DNA of 64,000 bases from assembly GCF_018398315.1 (NCBI RefSeq), contig NZ_JAHBRW010000002.1, positions 1,906,637-1,970,636 on the forward strand. The letters run 5' to 3'. Positions 43,338 to 53,998 of the stretch are shown here, one piece after another. The translations under genes and the position numbers were made by a program. Below the pieces are notes generated by a model, which was not told the origin of the DNA, searched no databases, and saw only the letters and a program-made list of their open reading frames with translations. Each line of letters starts with the position of its first letter. The stretch's first letter is position 1. The stretch is from Chelatococcus sp. YT9 (GTDB lineage Bacteria > Pseudomonadota > Alphaproteobacteria > Rhizobiales > Beijerinckiaceae).

Positions 43338-45223
43338 ATGGATCTCTTATTGCAGGTAATCACCAACGGGTTAACTGTGGGCGGGACCTATGCGCTGGGT
43401 GCGATCGGTGTATCCCTTGTATTCGGCGTCCTGAATATTATCAACTTTGGGCAAGGCGCTTCCTATACGGTCGCGGCGTACATTGCGATGATCCTCATGG
43501 TCAGCGCGGGGGCTCCCGTTGTCCTCGCATTTGCCGGTGGCATCATCGCGGCTTTTGTTGTCGGCTGGATTGTCGAGCGCATCGCCGTGAGGCCCCTCAG
43601 GGACCAGCCATTGCTGATGTCGCTGATTACGACTATGGGCCTCGGGCTCATTATCGAAAACCTGGCCCATTTCATCTTTGGTCCGCAAACGCAGCCGCTT
43701 TCTCCGACCCTCACCGCGGATGTGTTCCAGCTTGGCATGATCACGGTGAGCACATGGGAACTCGTGACGCTCGCGGTGGTCGTCGCAGCCATCGCTTGCC
43801 TGCACTATGTGCTGCATCACACGGACTTCGGTACGGCGGTGCGTGCGGTCGCCGAGGACAGGCGCGCCGCGCAGCTCCTTGGCATTGATGTCGATCGCCT
43901 GATCGTGGTGTCCTTCTGCATTGCCTCCGCGATGGGGGGCGCAGCGGGTGTGCTCGGCGCAGCACTTTACAATTCGATCTATCCTACCATGGGTTCGCTC
44001 AGCATGACGAAGGCCTTCGCGGCCTCCGTGCTCGGTGGGATGGAGCAGATCGCGGGAGCCATCGTCGGCGGTCTCCTGCTCGGGATAGCTGAATCCGTCA
44101 CGAGCGTCTATTTCTCCTCAGCCTGGCGCGACGCCATCGCCTTCGGTCTTCTCGTCGCCGTGCTGGTCGTCAAGCCGACGGGGTTGCTCGGTCGGCGCGG
44201 ACTTGACAAGGTCGAGCGGACGAACCTCAGCATTTTCCCGCTTCCCCCCGTGCCTAAGCTTGATCTGCGGCAGCCCCTGCTGGTGCTGCCCATTGTCATT
44301 GCAGCTGCATTACCCCTGGTCGTCACGGACGCGTATTACCTGCGCGTTCTCACCATCATGGCAATGTCCGGCACGATCGCCCTCAGTCTTAACCTCATCG
44401 CGGGCTTTGCCGGGCTCATTTCCCTAGGGCACGCTGCCTTCTATGGCTTCGGCGCCTACGCAACCGCCATCCTGAGCACAAGGTATGGCGTGCCGACCTG
44501 GATCAGCATGGGCCTTGCCATTGCCGCCACTGGGGTCTTCGGGGCCCTGTTCGCCTGGCCAATGATGCGCCTGCGTGGTCACTACGTCGCCATGGGAACT
44601 TTCGGCTTGTCCGGTGTTGTCTGGATGGTCATGCTGAACTGGATAGACCTCACCCGCGGCCCGATGGGTATTCGTGCCATTCCCGCGCCGAGCTTCTTCG
44701 GAAACGAGCTGCGAGGCGTAGGATTTTACTATCTTATACTGGTAATTCTGATCATCTCGACCCTGGTGGTTCTCGCACTGCTCAATTCACCGTTCGGCCG
44801 CGCCCTGCGTGCCATGCGTGACGACGAACTGGGAATGGCAAGTGTTGGTGTCGACCCACGCGTCGTGAAGGCGAAAGTGTTCATCGTTTCGGCGGCGATC
44901 GCTGGCGCAGCCGGCGCATTCTGGGCGCATTACATCAGCTTCATCAGCCCGGACAGCTTCACCCCCGTCGTCTCCATCTCGTACCTCGCGATGGTTGTGC
45001 TGGGCGGCCTCGGCAGCGTGCCAGGCGCCATCTTCGGCGGGGCTGTCCTTGCCGCACTTCCCGAGCTCCTACGCTTCGCTTCCGAATACAGGCTCGCGAT
45101 TTACGGACTGATCATGGTCCTCATCATCCTTTTCCGGCCGCAGGGCCTCCTCGGCCGGCGTCACGGCACGCCCAAACGCAAGGCGCCCATGGCACGCAGC
45201 GCAGTCGTGAAGGAGGTCGGTTG

Positions 45224-45224
<1 letters not shown>
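43338..45224 (+). CDS. Branched-chain amino acid-type ABC permease, LivH-LivM fusion
   Basis: A 628-residue protein that joins two permease halves. Residues 1 to about 290 are LivH-like (GLTVGGTYALGAIGVSLVFG, NIINFGQGASYTVAAYIAM, VRAVAEDRRAAQLLGIDVDR). From about 305 on it is LivM-like (SLNLIAGFAGLISLGHAAFY, GFGAYATAILSTRYG, ALRAMRDDELGMASVGVD, GGLGSVPGAIFGG). A charged linker (GRRGLDKVERTNLSIFPLPP) separates them. Normally these are two genes; fusion fixes the 1:1 ratio. Its stop overlaps the ATPase start. Systems of this class carry amino acids, amides, urea or aromatic acids. Confidence 0.93.
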
Positions 45225-45997
<773 letters not shown>

Positions 45998-45999
45998 CG

Positions 46000-46704
46000 A
46001 TGTTGCTCGAAACGCGCGATCTCCACGTCTCCTACGGGCCCATCGTTGCCGTCCGCGGTGTGTCTCTCGCCATTCCCCAGGGCCACATCGTCTCGATCGT
46101 GGGCGCGAACGGCGCCGGCAAAAGCACGATTGTACGCGCCATCTCCGGCGAACTGACCCCCGCGCGCGGCGAGGTGGTCTATCGCGGCAGTTCCCTCACC
46201 GGTATGCCAGCCTTCCAGGTGGCGCGTCAGGGCATCGTGCAATGTCCCGAGGGGCGGCGCGTCTTTGCCGGCCTCTCGGTGATGGAAAACCTGCGTCTCG
46301 GCGCCTATGGGCGGGGACAACTCGCGCAAGCCACCAAGACCCTGGAGCGCATCTTCACGATCTTTCCACGGCTGAAGGAACGGCGGACGCAGACGGCCGG
46401 CACCCTGTCGGGCGGCGAACAGCAAATGCTCGCCATCGGCCGGGCGATGATGGCCGCGCCGGACATTCTGCTTCTCGATGAACCCTCCCTCGGCCTGGCA
46501 CCGATCCTCGTGCAGGCGATGTTCGAAGCAATTCGCGCCATCAATGCTGGTGGCACCTCCGTCCTGCTCATCGAGCAGAACGCGTTCATGGCTCTCAACG
46601 TCGCGCATTACGCCTATGTGCTCAGAACCGGGACAGTCGTCGCCGAGGGCCCGGGCACCGACCTTCTCAAGGATGAAGACACCATCCGTGCGTACCTCGG
46701 CTGA
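46000..46704 (+). CDS. livF: Branched-chain amino acid-type ABC ATPase (LivF-like)
   Basis: A 234-residue ATPase beginning 2 bp after the LivG stop, with GGGAG upstream of ATG. Walker A GANGAGKST is at 35-43, the LivF segment GIVQCPEGRRVFAGLSVMEN is present, the signature is LSGGEQQMLAIGRA and Walker B ILLLDEPSLGLAP. Length is standard. The binding protein of this system is not next to it but at 52074, after the four genes hyuA, SDR, hyuB and OsmC. Confidence 0.93.
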   Translation: MLLETRDLHVSYGPIVAVRGVSLAIPQGHIVSIVGANGAGKSTIVRAISGELTPARGEVVYRGSSLTGMPAFQVARQGIVQCPEGRRVFAGLSVMENLRLGAYGRGQLAQATKTLERIFTIFPRLKERRTQTAGTLSGGEQQMLAIGRAMMAAPDILLLDEPSLGLAPILVQAMFEAIRAINAGGTSVLLIEQNAFMALNVAHYAYVLRTGTVVAEGPGTDLLKDEDTIRAYLG

Positions 46705-46737
46705 CATTCCGATCCGAACGTCCGCACAAAACTGGAA

Positions 46738-48816
46738 ATGACACGACAGATGGACACGACCCTTTCGATAGCGATCGACGTCGGCGGAACCTTCACCGAT
46801 GTCGTGGGTATGACGGACGGCGGCGAGATGACCCTGATCAAGGTTCCGAGCACGCCTGCCAATCCCTCCCTTGGTGTTGTCGACGGCATGACGCGCCTGC
46901 TCGGTGGAACAGCCCTCACGCCCGCCAACGTCACGCGTTTCATTCATGGCACCACCGTCGCAACCAATGCGGTCGTGGAACAGAAAGGCGCCGTGACCGG
47001 ACTTCTCACCACCGAAGGCTTCGAGGACGTGCTGGTCATCGGGCGTCAGAAGCGCTCCGAACTCTATAACCTCTTCATAGACGCCGAAACGCCAGGCTTT
47101 CTCGCGCCACGTCGGCGGCGCATCGGCATCCGCGAACGCATTGCGGCCGATGGCTCCATCCTCAAGCCACTTGATGAGGACGGCGTACGCGCCGCCGTGC
47201 GCGAGCTGGTTGAAAGCCAGGGCGCCGAGGTCATCTCGGTCTGCTACCTGTTCTCGTTTCTTCATCCCGCCCATGAATTGCGGACGAAGGCCATCATCAA
47301 CGAGATGTATCCGCATCTGCCGGTTTCGCTGTCGTCGGCCATCGACCCTACCTTCCGCGAATACGAGCGAACACTGGTGACGACTTTCGACGCCTATGTC
47401 CGCCCGAAGGTCGCCAACTACATCGATGCATTGGAAGGCAAGCTCACTGAGACGGGCGTGCCGGCGCGACTTGAAATCATGCAATCCCGCGGCGGCATCG
47501 CGGCCGCACGCACGGCGGTCGAGCGACCGGTCAGCCTGCTGCGCTCGGGCCCGGCCGCCGGCGTCGTCGCCGCGCAGATGGTGGGAGAGCTGTGCGGTGA
47601 AAAGAACCTGATCTCCAACGACATCGGCGGCACGACGGCCGACATCGGCCTCGTCGTCGACGGCAAGCCGCTGACCTCGGCAGAAGGCAAGGTGCTTAAA
47701 TACCCGCTACGTATCCCCATGCTCGATGTCGTCTCGATCGGCGCCGGCGGCGGCAGCATCGCCTGGCTCGACGAAGCGTCCAGCCTGCATGTCGGGCCGC
47801 AGAGTGCGGGCTCCGTGCCCGGGCCGGCCTGCTATGGCCAGGGCGGCACGGAGCCGACCGTAACCGATGCCTCGATCGTGCTCGGCTATCTCAATGCGGA
47901 CTACTTCGCGGGCGGCCATGTCAAGCTCGACTCCTCCGCTTCCCACCGGGTCATCGAGACCATGGGCGCGCGCCTCGGCATGAGCAAGGTGCGCGTCGCG
48001 CATGGTATCCATACCATCCTCAACAACCGCATGGCCGACGAGATCCGCCTGCTCACCATCGCGCGCGGCTATGATCCGCGCGAATTCGCCCTGATCGTTT
48101 TGGGCGGCGCGGGCCCTCTGCATGGCAGCGCGCTGGCGCGTGCATTGCGCATCCCCCGCGTCATCGTTCCGTTCGCCCCGGGCGTTCTCTCCGCATTCGG
48201 GCTCCTCGTGTCCGACATCGAGCACGATCATACCGCGTCGTTCCGCCAGCCGGCGACGGGGCTCCCCTTCACGGAGCTGGCCGAAGCGTTCGACAGGCTG
48301 GACCGTGCCGGGCGGGAGCGCATGAGGCAGGAAAACATCGCCGACGCACGCGTGGGCGTGCGCCGTTATGCCGAGATGCGCTACGTGGGCCAGTCCTACG
48401 AGCTGGAGATCCCGATCACAGCAAGTTTCGACGACGCGTTGATCGACGGCCTCATCGCGGCCTTCCACGAACATCACGAGCGGGTCTATCGGCAACGCAA
48501 TCCCGCGGCCGCGGTCGAATTCGTCAATCTGCGCACTGTGCATTTCGCAACGGTTCCCAAAATCCGCCTCGAGCCCCCGAAGCCCGGCCCGTCTTGGGAG
48601 AAGGCACAGCGCGGCGTCCGCGCGGTCTACCTCAGCGATCAGGATCGCCACGTCGACATCCCGGTCTATCGTCGCGATCAGCTACCGATAGGCGTCAGGC
48701 AGGCAGGGCCGTTCATCGTCGAACAGCTGGATAGCACCACAGTCGTGCTGCCGGGTGAAACCGCCTTGGTCGAGCCCAACGGCAATATCATCGTGGAGAT
48801 GCCGACCGATGCGTGA
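46738..48816 (+). CDS. hyuA: Hydantoinase/oxoprolinase family protein, A subunit (second copy)
   Basis: A 692-residue HyuA paralogue, different from the copy at 660. IDVGGTFTDVVG is at residues 13-24 and NDIGGTTADIG near 294-304; GGAGPLHGSALARAL and APGVLSAFGLL follow. An ATG at 46750 is also possible. It should form an ATP-dependent complex with HyuB at 49611, though an SDR gene lies between them; its stop is 8 bp inside that SDR gene. It follows the Liv-type ATPases by 33 bp, so the substrate is most likely brought in by that system. Confidence 0.9.
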   Translation: MTRQMDTTLSIAIDVGGTFTDVVGMTDGGEMTLIKVPSTPANPSLGVVDGMTRLLGGTALTPANVTRFIHGTTVATNAVVEQKGAVTGLLTTEGFEDVLVIGRQKRSELYNLFIDAETPGFLAPRRRRIGIRERIAADGSILKPLDEDGVRAAVRELVESQGAEVISVCYLFSFLHPAHELRTKAIINEMYPHLPVSLSSAIDPTFREYERTLVTTFDAYVRPKVANYIDALEGKLTETGVPARLEIMQSRGGIAAARTAVERPVSLLRSGPAAGVVAAQMVGELCGEKNLISNDIGGTTADIGLVVDGKPLTSAEGKVLKYPLRIPMLDVVSIGAGGGSIAWLDEASSLHVGPQSAGSVPGPACYGQGGTEPTVTDASIVLGYLNADYFAGGHVKLDSSASHRVIETMGARLGMSKVRVAHGIHTILNNRMADEIRLLTIARGYDPREFALIVLGGAGPLHGSALARALRIPRVIVPFAPGVLSAFGLLVSDIEHDHTASFRQPATGLPFTELAEAFDRLDRAGRERMRQENIADARVGVRRYAEMRYVGQSYELEIPITASFDDALIDGLIAAFHEHHERVYRQRNPAAAVEFVNLRTVHFATVPKIRLEPPKPGPSWEKAQRGVRAVYLSDQDRHVDIPVYRRDQLPIGVRQAGPFIVEQLDSTTVVLPGETALVEPNGNIIVEMPTDA

Positions 48817-49600
48817 TCCGACGCCAGAACCTTGGACGCTCGGGCCGGTGGTGGTCACCGGTGGCACGGGCCACGTGGGTCTTGCGATAGCGGAAGCCTT
48901 CGTGGCGGCTGGCGCGACGACCATTGCCATCGGCTCGACCGAGGCCCGCGCCACGGCCGCGGGCGCGCGCCTCGCTTCCCTTGGCGATGGTCATGGCCTC
49001 GCAGCCGATATGGGCGATCCGACCACCGTCAGCCGGGTGCTCGACGACATCACCCAACGCTTCGGCACTCCGGCTGTGCTCGTCAACGGCGCCGGCATCA
49101 ACTTTAACCGCATGATCCGCGACATAACGGAGGCCGAGTTCGACCGCCTCTTCCGGGTCAACGTCAAGGCGATGCTCTTCACCAGCCGCGATGCCTGCGA
49201 GCGCATGGCGAAGGCCGGCATCCCCGGTCGCGTCGTCAACATCACCTCCGGCAACTATCGCTACGCCCGGCCCGACGCGGCGCTCTACAGCGCGACCAAG
49301 GCGGCCATGGAGATGCTGACCCGGGGGCTGGCGCTGGAATACGGTGCTTTCGGCATTGCCATCAACGCAGTCGCTCCGGGGCTGGTCGATCGGCCGGGCT
49401 TCACCGATCCGGCCTTTCTGAGGGTCGCGGACTACTATCGCAGCCAGAGTGCCAACCACGTCTTGGCGACGCCCGAAGCCGTCGCCGGCGCCGTGATGTT
49501 CCTTGCTTCCGCGGGCGCCGCGGCTATCGCCGGCGACACCATCGTCATCGACGGCGGCTTCTCCGCCGGCCGACTAGACTTCCCGCGCCGCTCATCCTGA
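48809..49600 (+). CDS. Short-chain dehydrogenase/reductase
   Basis: The ATG at 48809 overlaps the hyuA end by 8 bp and gives 263 residues; a longer frame lies inside hyuA. The cofactor loop is TGGTGHVG near residues 17-24, the NNAG motif is changed to NGAG at 93-96, and the catalytic set is Ser147, Tyr160 and Lys164 (YSATK). The ending DTIVIDGGFSAG is standard. It is a classical SDR using NAD(P)H for an alcohol/ketone step. Insertion between the two hydantoinase subunits, with coupled translation, suggests that it acts on the same substrate or product. Confidence 0.9.
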   Translation: MRDPTPEPWTLGPVVVTGGTGHVGLAIAEAFVAAGATTIAIGSTEARATAAGARLASLGDGHGLAADMGDPTTVSRVLDDITQRFGTPAVLVNGAGINFNRMIRDITEAEFDRLFRVNVKAMLFTSRDACERMAKAGIPGRVVNITSGNYRYARPDAALYSATKAAMEMLTRGLALEYGAFGIAINAVAPGLVDRPGFTDPAFLRVADYYRSQSANHVLATPEAVAGAVMFLASAGAAAIAGDTIVIDGGFSAGRLDFPRRSS

Positions 49601-49610
49601 AGGATCCGTG

Positions 49611-51422
49611 ATGATGCTCAACAAGACCGAAGCTCGCGGCGACAGCCTGACCGTCGATCCCATCACCCTGGAGGTGATCCGCAACCGCCTCGATGTCGTC
49701 GCCGCGGAGATGGAGGGCACGCTGATCCGCAGCGCCTTTTCAGTCGTTCTGAAGGAGGGAGCCGACTGCTCCTGCGCGTTGTTCACCGTGAGCGGCGACA
49801 CCATGGCCCAGTCGGTCGCGCTACCGCAGCACCTCGGGGTGCTGGCCGCCACAGTGAAGTCGCTGCTGCGCGCCTTTCCTCCGGAGACGATGGAGGAAGG
49901 CGACGTCTACATCATGAACGATCCCTACGATGGCGGCACGCATCTGCCTGACATCACCGCGCTGACGCCGGTATTTTCATCAGGACGCTGCGTCGCGATG
50001 GCGGCCTCCATGGCCCACCATTCCGATCTCGGCGGCATGGCGATCGGCAGCCTGCCACCGGACGCCACGGAGCTCTTCCAGGAAGGTATCGTCCTGCCAC
50101 CAATCAAGCTGATCGCGCGCGGCGTATTCGACGAGCAGATCCGCGGCATTCTCTTGAAGAACGTGCGCATGCCGGCCTTCCTGGAAGCAGACCTCGGCGC
50201 GCAGTTCGCCTCGATCAAGATCGGTGCAGCGCGGTTCGCCGAAATTTGCGAGGAGTTCGGCGAGGACACCGTGCTCGCCTATATCGATGAACTGATGGAC
50301 CGCTCGGAAGCACTCACTCGCGCTCGCATCGCCGAGATCCCCGACGGGAGTTATACCTTCATCGACTATATCGACAACGACGGCATCGTGCTCGACAAGC
50401 GTGTCAAGATCCAAGCGACCTTGACCATCAAGGGCTCCGACATCCATGTCGACTTCACAGGCACGGATCCACAGGTGGCTGGCGCCGCCAATGCCGCCTT
50501 CTCCCATGCCGCCTGCGTCACCTATTACTGCGTGCGCTGCATCACCGACCCGCGCCTGCCCAACAATGCCGGCTGCTTCCGCCCGATCAGCGTGAGCCTG
50601 CCGGCTGGTACCCTGGTCAATCCGCGCCATCCGGCGCCGGTCAACGCCCGTACCATGACAGTGTGCCGCATGACGGATGTCATCTTCGGCTGCCTCGCGC
50701 AGGCAGCGCCGGAACGGGTCCGGGCCTCTTCCAGCGGCATGCAGGGCGTCAGCTTCTCCGGACGTCGTGCCTCCGACGGCCGCGCCTATGTCTATCTGGA
50801 ACTCTTCTGCGGTGGCATGGGCGCGCGACCGACGAAGGACGGCGTGGATTATATCGAGACTGACATCACCAACATGATGAATGCGCCGACCGAGGCGGTG
50901 GAGCTCGAATATCCGCTGCGCATCCATTCAATGCGGTTGAAGACCGACTCCGGCGGTGCGGGCCTCCATCGCGGAGGCCTCGGCATGCGCAAGGTCTTCG
51001 AGGTGGTCGAAGGCCCGCTCGAGGTCACCCATCGCGGTGATCGCCATTTCTCACGCCCCTGGGGTCTGAAGGGCGGCAGGCCCGCCATGCCCTGGTCTTC
51101 GGTCATCAAGCGCACCGACGGCAGTGAGCACAAGGTGCCCGCGCGTGAACGCTTCACGCTGCGCACCGGCGACATCCTGGTGTCGGACACGGCGGGCGGC
51201 GGCGGCTATGGCGATCCATTGAACCGCCCTGCCGCCCGCGTCGCCAATGATGTGGCCGAGGCGCAGATCTCCCTCCCCGCCGCGCGGACAGACTATGGCG
51301 TCGTCCTTGATGAGGCCCTCCACGTCGATGTTGCCGCGACCGAAGCGCTGCGGGCTCGCATGACGGCCGAACGCGGCGCCATCACCTGGACTTTTGATCG
51401 CGGCGAGGACGGTCGCGACTGA
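49611..51422 (+). CDS. hyuB: Hydantoinase/oxoprolinase family protein, B subunit (second copy)
   Basis: The best start is ATG 49611, six bases after AAGGA; GTG 49608 and ATG 49614 are alternatives. It gives 603 residues. HyuB features include DPITLEVIRNRLDVVAAEME, the NDPYDGGTHLPDI motif, HHSDLGGMAIG and a C-terminal SDTAGGGGYGDPLNR. It is longer than the copy at 2675 (542), mainly at the carboxy end. With HyuA (46738) it should catalyse ATP-driven cleavage of a cyclic amide or a related activation. The substrate is unknown. Confidence 0.9.
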   Translation: MMLNKTEARGDSLTVDPITLEVIRNRLDVVAAEMEGTLIRSAFSVVLKEGADCSCALFTVSGDTMAQSVALPQHLGVLAATVKSLLRAFPPETMEEGDVYIMNDPYDGGTHLPDITALTPVFSSGRCVAMAASMAHHSDLGGMAIGSLPPDATELFQEGIVLPPIKLIARGVFDEQIRGILLKNVRMPAFLEADLGAQFASIKIGAARFAEICEEFGEDTVLAYIDELMDRSEALTRARIAEIPDGSYTFIDYIDNDGIVLDKRVKIQATLTIKGSDIHVDFTGTDPQVAGAANAAFSHAACVTYYCVRCITDPRLPNNAGCFRPISVSLPAGTLVNPRHPAPVNARTMTVCRMTDVIFGCLAQAAPERVRASSSGMQGVSFSGRRASDGRAYVYLELFCGGMGARPTKDGVDYIETDITNMMNAPTEAVELEYPLRIHSMRLKTDSGGAGLHRGGLGMRKVFEVVEGPLEVTHRGDRHFSRPWGLKGGRPAMPWSSVIKRTDGSEHKVPARERFTLRTGDILVSDTAGGGGYGDPLNRPAARVANDVAEAQISLPAARTDYGVVLDEALHVDVAATEALRARMTAERGAITWTFDRGEDGRD

Positions 51423-51463
51423 CCAACACGGCAGTGACCACCAAGACACCACAGGAGCAACAG

Positions 51464-51979
51464 ATGACCGACCTTTCCACCACGGCCGCAGCTGATATTC
51501 AGGTCAGCGAGCGCCTGCAGAGCATCCGCGTCAAGACCGACTATCTCGGCAATTACCAGAGCGTCAATCACGTACGCGACCTCCCTCCGATCTATGTCGA
51601 TGAGCCGGTCGAGCTCGGCGGCAAGGACAGCGGCCCAACGCCGCTCGAAATGACCCTATGCGCGCTGAACTCCTGCACGGCCATGATCATGAACATCCTG
51701 CGCAAGGAGATGAAGTTCGAGATCACCGGCGTGCGCCTCGAAGCTGTCGCCCAACATGACGTTCGCCGTGCCGAGATGCGGCGCACCGGCAAGCTGTTCT
51801 CGCAGGTCGAGCCTATTGCTTACCACTATCACAAGATTGACCAGAAGGTTTTCATGAAGACGCCGGAGTCCGACGAGCGCCTTGCGAAGTTCCGCTCTGA
51901 GGTCGAGCGGCTTTGCCCCCTTTATCATCTTATGACTGATGCAAAGGTCAATATCGTCTCGGAATGGGTACGCGAATAG
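51464..51979 (+). CDS. OsmC-family protein
   Basis: From ATG 51464, with AGGAG six bases upstream, the protein has 171 residues. The OsmC fold is shown by GPTPLEMTLCALNSCTAMIM and ERLCPLYHLMTDAKVNI. Cys71 and Cys151 occupy the two redox-active positions of OsmC/Ohr peroxidases, with an extra Cys66. Members reduce organic hydroperoxides or bind thiol-reactive compounds. It sits between hyuB and the Liv binding-protein gene, an unusual place; it may protect against a peroxide or reactive intermediate produced by the pathway, which is inference. Confidence 0.9.
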   Translation: MTDLSTTAAADIQVSERLQSIRVKTDYLGNYQSVNHVRDLPPIYVDEPVELGGKDSGPTPLEMTLCALNSCTAMIMNILRKEMKFEITGVRLEAVAQHDVRRAEMRRTGKLFSQVEPIAYHYHKIDQKVFMKTPESDERLAKFRSEVERLCPLYHLMTDAKVNIVSEWVRE

Positions 51980-52073
51980 ATCTGCATGAATTCGAGGAAG
52001 AACACAGTCGATATGTTCGAGATACGATAACAGTCTGGCGCCTCGCGCCTCGCCATCCAGAAGGGGACCTGAC

Positions 52074-53213
52074 ATGTCGCTTACGAGAAGACATATTGTA
52101 AAACTTGCGACGGCCGGCGCAGCGGCAGGCCTTTTCCCTGCCGCAACCTTCGCGCAGGGCGCGAAGAAGACGCTCACGCTTGGCCTCTCCGCGCCCATCA
52201 CAGGTAATCAGGCGCAATATGGCGAGGATATCAAACGGGGCGCGGAACTTGCGATCGCCGAACTCAACGCCAAAAACACTGTCCCGGAAACCACATTTCA
52301 GCTCGCCGTAGAAGATTCGAAGGGCGATCCGCAGGAAGCGGCCAATGTTGCGCAGAAATTCGCCGCGCGTGGCGACATCACGGCGGTGATCGGCGACTTC
52401 TCGAGCACCGCGTCGCTGGCGGCCGCGCCGATCTATCAGCGCGCCGGCATCATCATGATCACGCCGACCGCCTCGCATCCTGATATTACCAAGACAGGCA
52501 ACTTCATCTTCCGGAATACGCCGATTGCCGCCACCGAGGCGGATGCCACAACGGACTGGGGCACCAAGGACCTCGGTTTCAAGAAAATCGCCATTGTCGG
52601 CCGCAACGATGACTATGGCCGCGTCTATGGCGAGTTGTTCAAGAAGCGCGCTGTCGCCAACGGTGCGACTGTCGTCGGCGAGGACTATATCAACGCCGAA
52701 ACTCCGGATCTGAAACCAACGATCACAAGCCTGCGCGCCCGTCAGCCTGACTGCGTGCTGCTGGCACTGTTCCAGGTGGAGGCGGCGCTTCTTTTCCGGC
52801 AGTCTCGCGAGATGAACTTCCGCCCCACCTTCATGTCTGGTGCCGGGCTGTTCAATCCGCAGGTCATCAGCCTCGCGCGTGAAGCCGCGAATGGCCTCCT
52901 TCTCGTCTCGACCTATCATCCCGCGTCCGATCGCGCGGAGGTGAAGAGCTTTGTCGATCTCTTCAAATCCAAGTATTCGACTGTCCCGAGCAAGTTTTCG
53001 GCCCATGCCTTCGATGCAGTAAGCCTGATCGCGAATGCGGTGAAAACAGCGGGCTCGCCGAACACCACGCGGATCCGTGATGCGCTTGCCGCAACCAAGG
53101 ATTTCGCCGGCGTCACGGGCGTGATCTCGATCGATCCCGACCGCGAGATCATCCTCGCCCTGCAACGCGTCATGGTGAAGAACGAGGAGTTCGTGCCCTG
53201 GGTGAAGTCCTGA
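52074..53213 (+). CDS. Branched-chain amino acid-type ABC substrate-binding protein
   Basis: A 379-residue precursor. Its N-terminus SLTRRHIVKLATAGAAAG carries a twin-arginine pair before the hydrophobic stretch, so Tat export is possible; cleavage is expected near residue 27. The mature fold is LivK-type (Peripla_BP_6): TLGLSAPITGNQAQYGEDIK, GDFSSTASLAAAPIYQRAGI and KIAIVGRNDDYGRVYGELF. It is the missing partner of LivHM, LivG and LivF, 5.4 kb downstream of LivF and in the same orientation. Confidence 0.92.
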   Translation: MSLTRRHIVKLATAGAAAGLFPAATFAQGAKKTLTLGLSAPITGNQAQYGEDIKRGAELAIAELNAKNTVPETTFQLAVEDSKGDPQEAANVAQKFAARGDITAVIGDFSSTASLAAAPIYQRAGIIMITPTASHPDITKTGNFIFRNTPIAATEADATTDWGTKDLGFKKIAIVGRNDDYGRVYGELFKKRAVANGATVVGEDYINAETPDLKPTITSLRARQPDCVLLALFQVEAALLFRQSREMNFRPTFMSGAGLFNPQVISLAREAANGLLLVSTYHPASDRAEVKSFVDLFKSKYSTVPSKFSAHAFDAVSLIANAVKTAGSPNTTRIRDALAATKDFAGVTGVISIDPDREIILALQRVMVKNEEFVPWVKS

Positions 53214-53215
53214 CC

Positions 53216-53998
53216 ATGGCCGGGACAGAGCGTCCCGTCGCCATCGTGACAGGCGCGGCCCAAGGCATGGGCCGCGCCCACCTGGTGGGATTGAGCCGGG
53301 CGGGCTTCCGGGTCGCATGCGTGGATCACGCCGCCGATGCGCTCAAGGCTGTTGTCGCGAACTTGGGCGCGGAGGCTCCGGATCTTCTCTGCGCCCAGGC
53401 CGACGTGACGTCGGAGGCGGCGATTGCTGAAAGCTTCTCCCGCCTCATCGAGGAAGCCGGACGCTGCGACGTGCTCGTCAACAATGCCGGCGGCGCCACG
53501 ACGGGAAAGGGCCTTGCGGACATGACACTTGGCGAGTTCGAGGCGGAACTCCGCCTCAATCTCACCAGCCAGTTCCTCTGTATTCGCGCCGTGCTGCCAG
53601 CCATGAAACGGCAAGGCGCCGGCAGCATCATCAATATCGCCTCGACATCCGTCTTCAGCGGCATCACGGCCGCGCTTCACCGGTCGTCGTCGTCGGCCAA
53701 TCTCGTCGGCTATGTCGCGGCCAAGGGAGGCGTCGTCGGCCTGACGCGGGCACTGGCGCGGGAGCTCGGACCGACAGGGATCCGCGTCAATGCGGTGGCC
53801 CCCGGTTTCACACCGACACCACGCGTCAAGGCGGCATTCCCCGCGGAGGCGGTTGCGCGGATGGTCAGCGACCAGGCCTTCGCGCGTGTGCAGGAGCCCG
53901 ATGACGCAACGGGCGCCGTCGTTTTCCTCGCCTCGTCCGCATCACGTTTCGTGACGGGCCAGGTCATCCGCGTCGATGGCGGAGGGAGCATGGGATGA
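53216..53998 (+). CDS. Short-chain dehydrogenase/reductase
   Basis: A 260-residue SDR starting 2 bp after the binding-protein stop. The cofactor loop is TGAAQGMGR (12-20), NNAG is at 89-92, and the catalytic set is Ser143, Tyr166 and Lys170 (YVAAK), with a longer stretch (SGITAALHRSSSSANLVG) between Ser and Tyr than usual. The end VTGQVIRVDGGGSMG is classical. Its stop overlaps the next SDR start (ATGA), so the pair is coupled and may form sequential oxidation steps. Confidence 0.91.
   Translation: MAGTERPVAIVTGAAQGMGRAHLVGLSRAGFRVACVDHAADALKAVVANLGAEAPDLLCAQADVTSEAAIAESFSRLIEEAGRCDVLVNNAGGATTGKGLADMTLGEFEAELRLNLTSQFLCIRAVLPAMKRQGAGSIINIASTSVFSGITAALHRSSSSANLVGYVAAKGGVVGLTRALARELGPTGIRVNAVAPGFTPTPRVKAAFPAEAVARMVSDQAFARVQEPDDATGAVVFLASSASRFVTGQVIRVDGGGSMG

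Noticed and set aside
43301-43888. 195-residue plus-strand frame overlapping the LivHM start
   Set aside because: Different frame from the clearly membrane LivHM protein, Arg/Cys/His-rich with no hydrophobic pattern.
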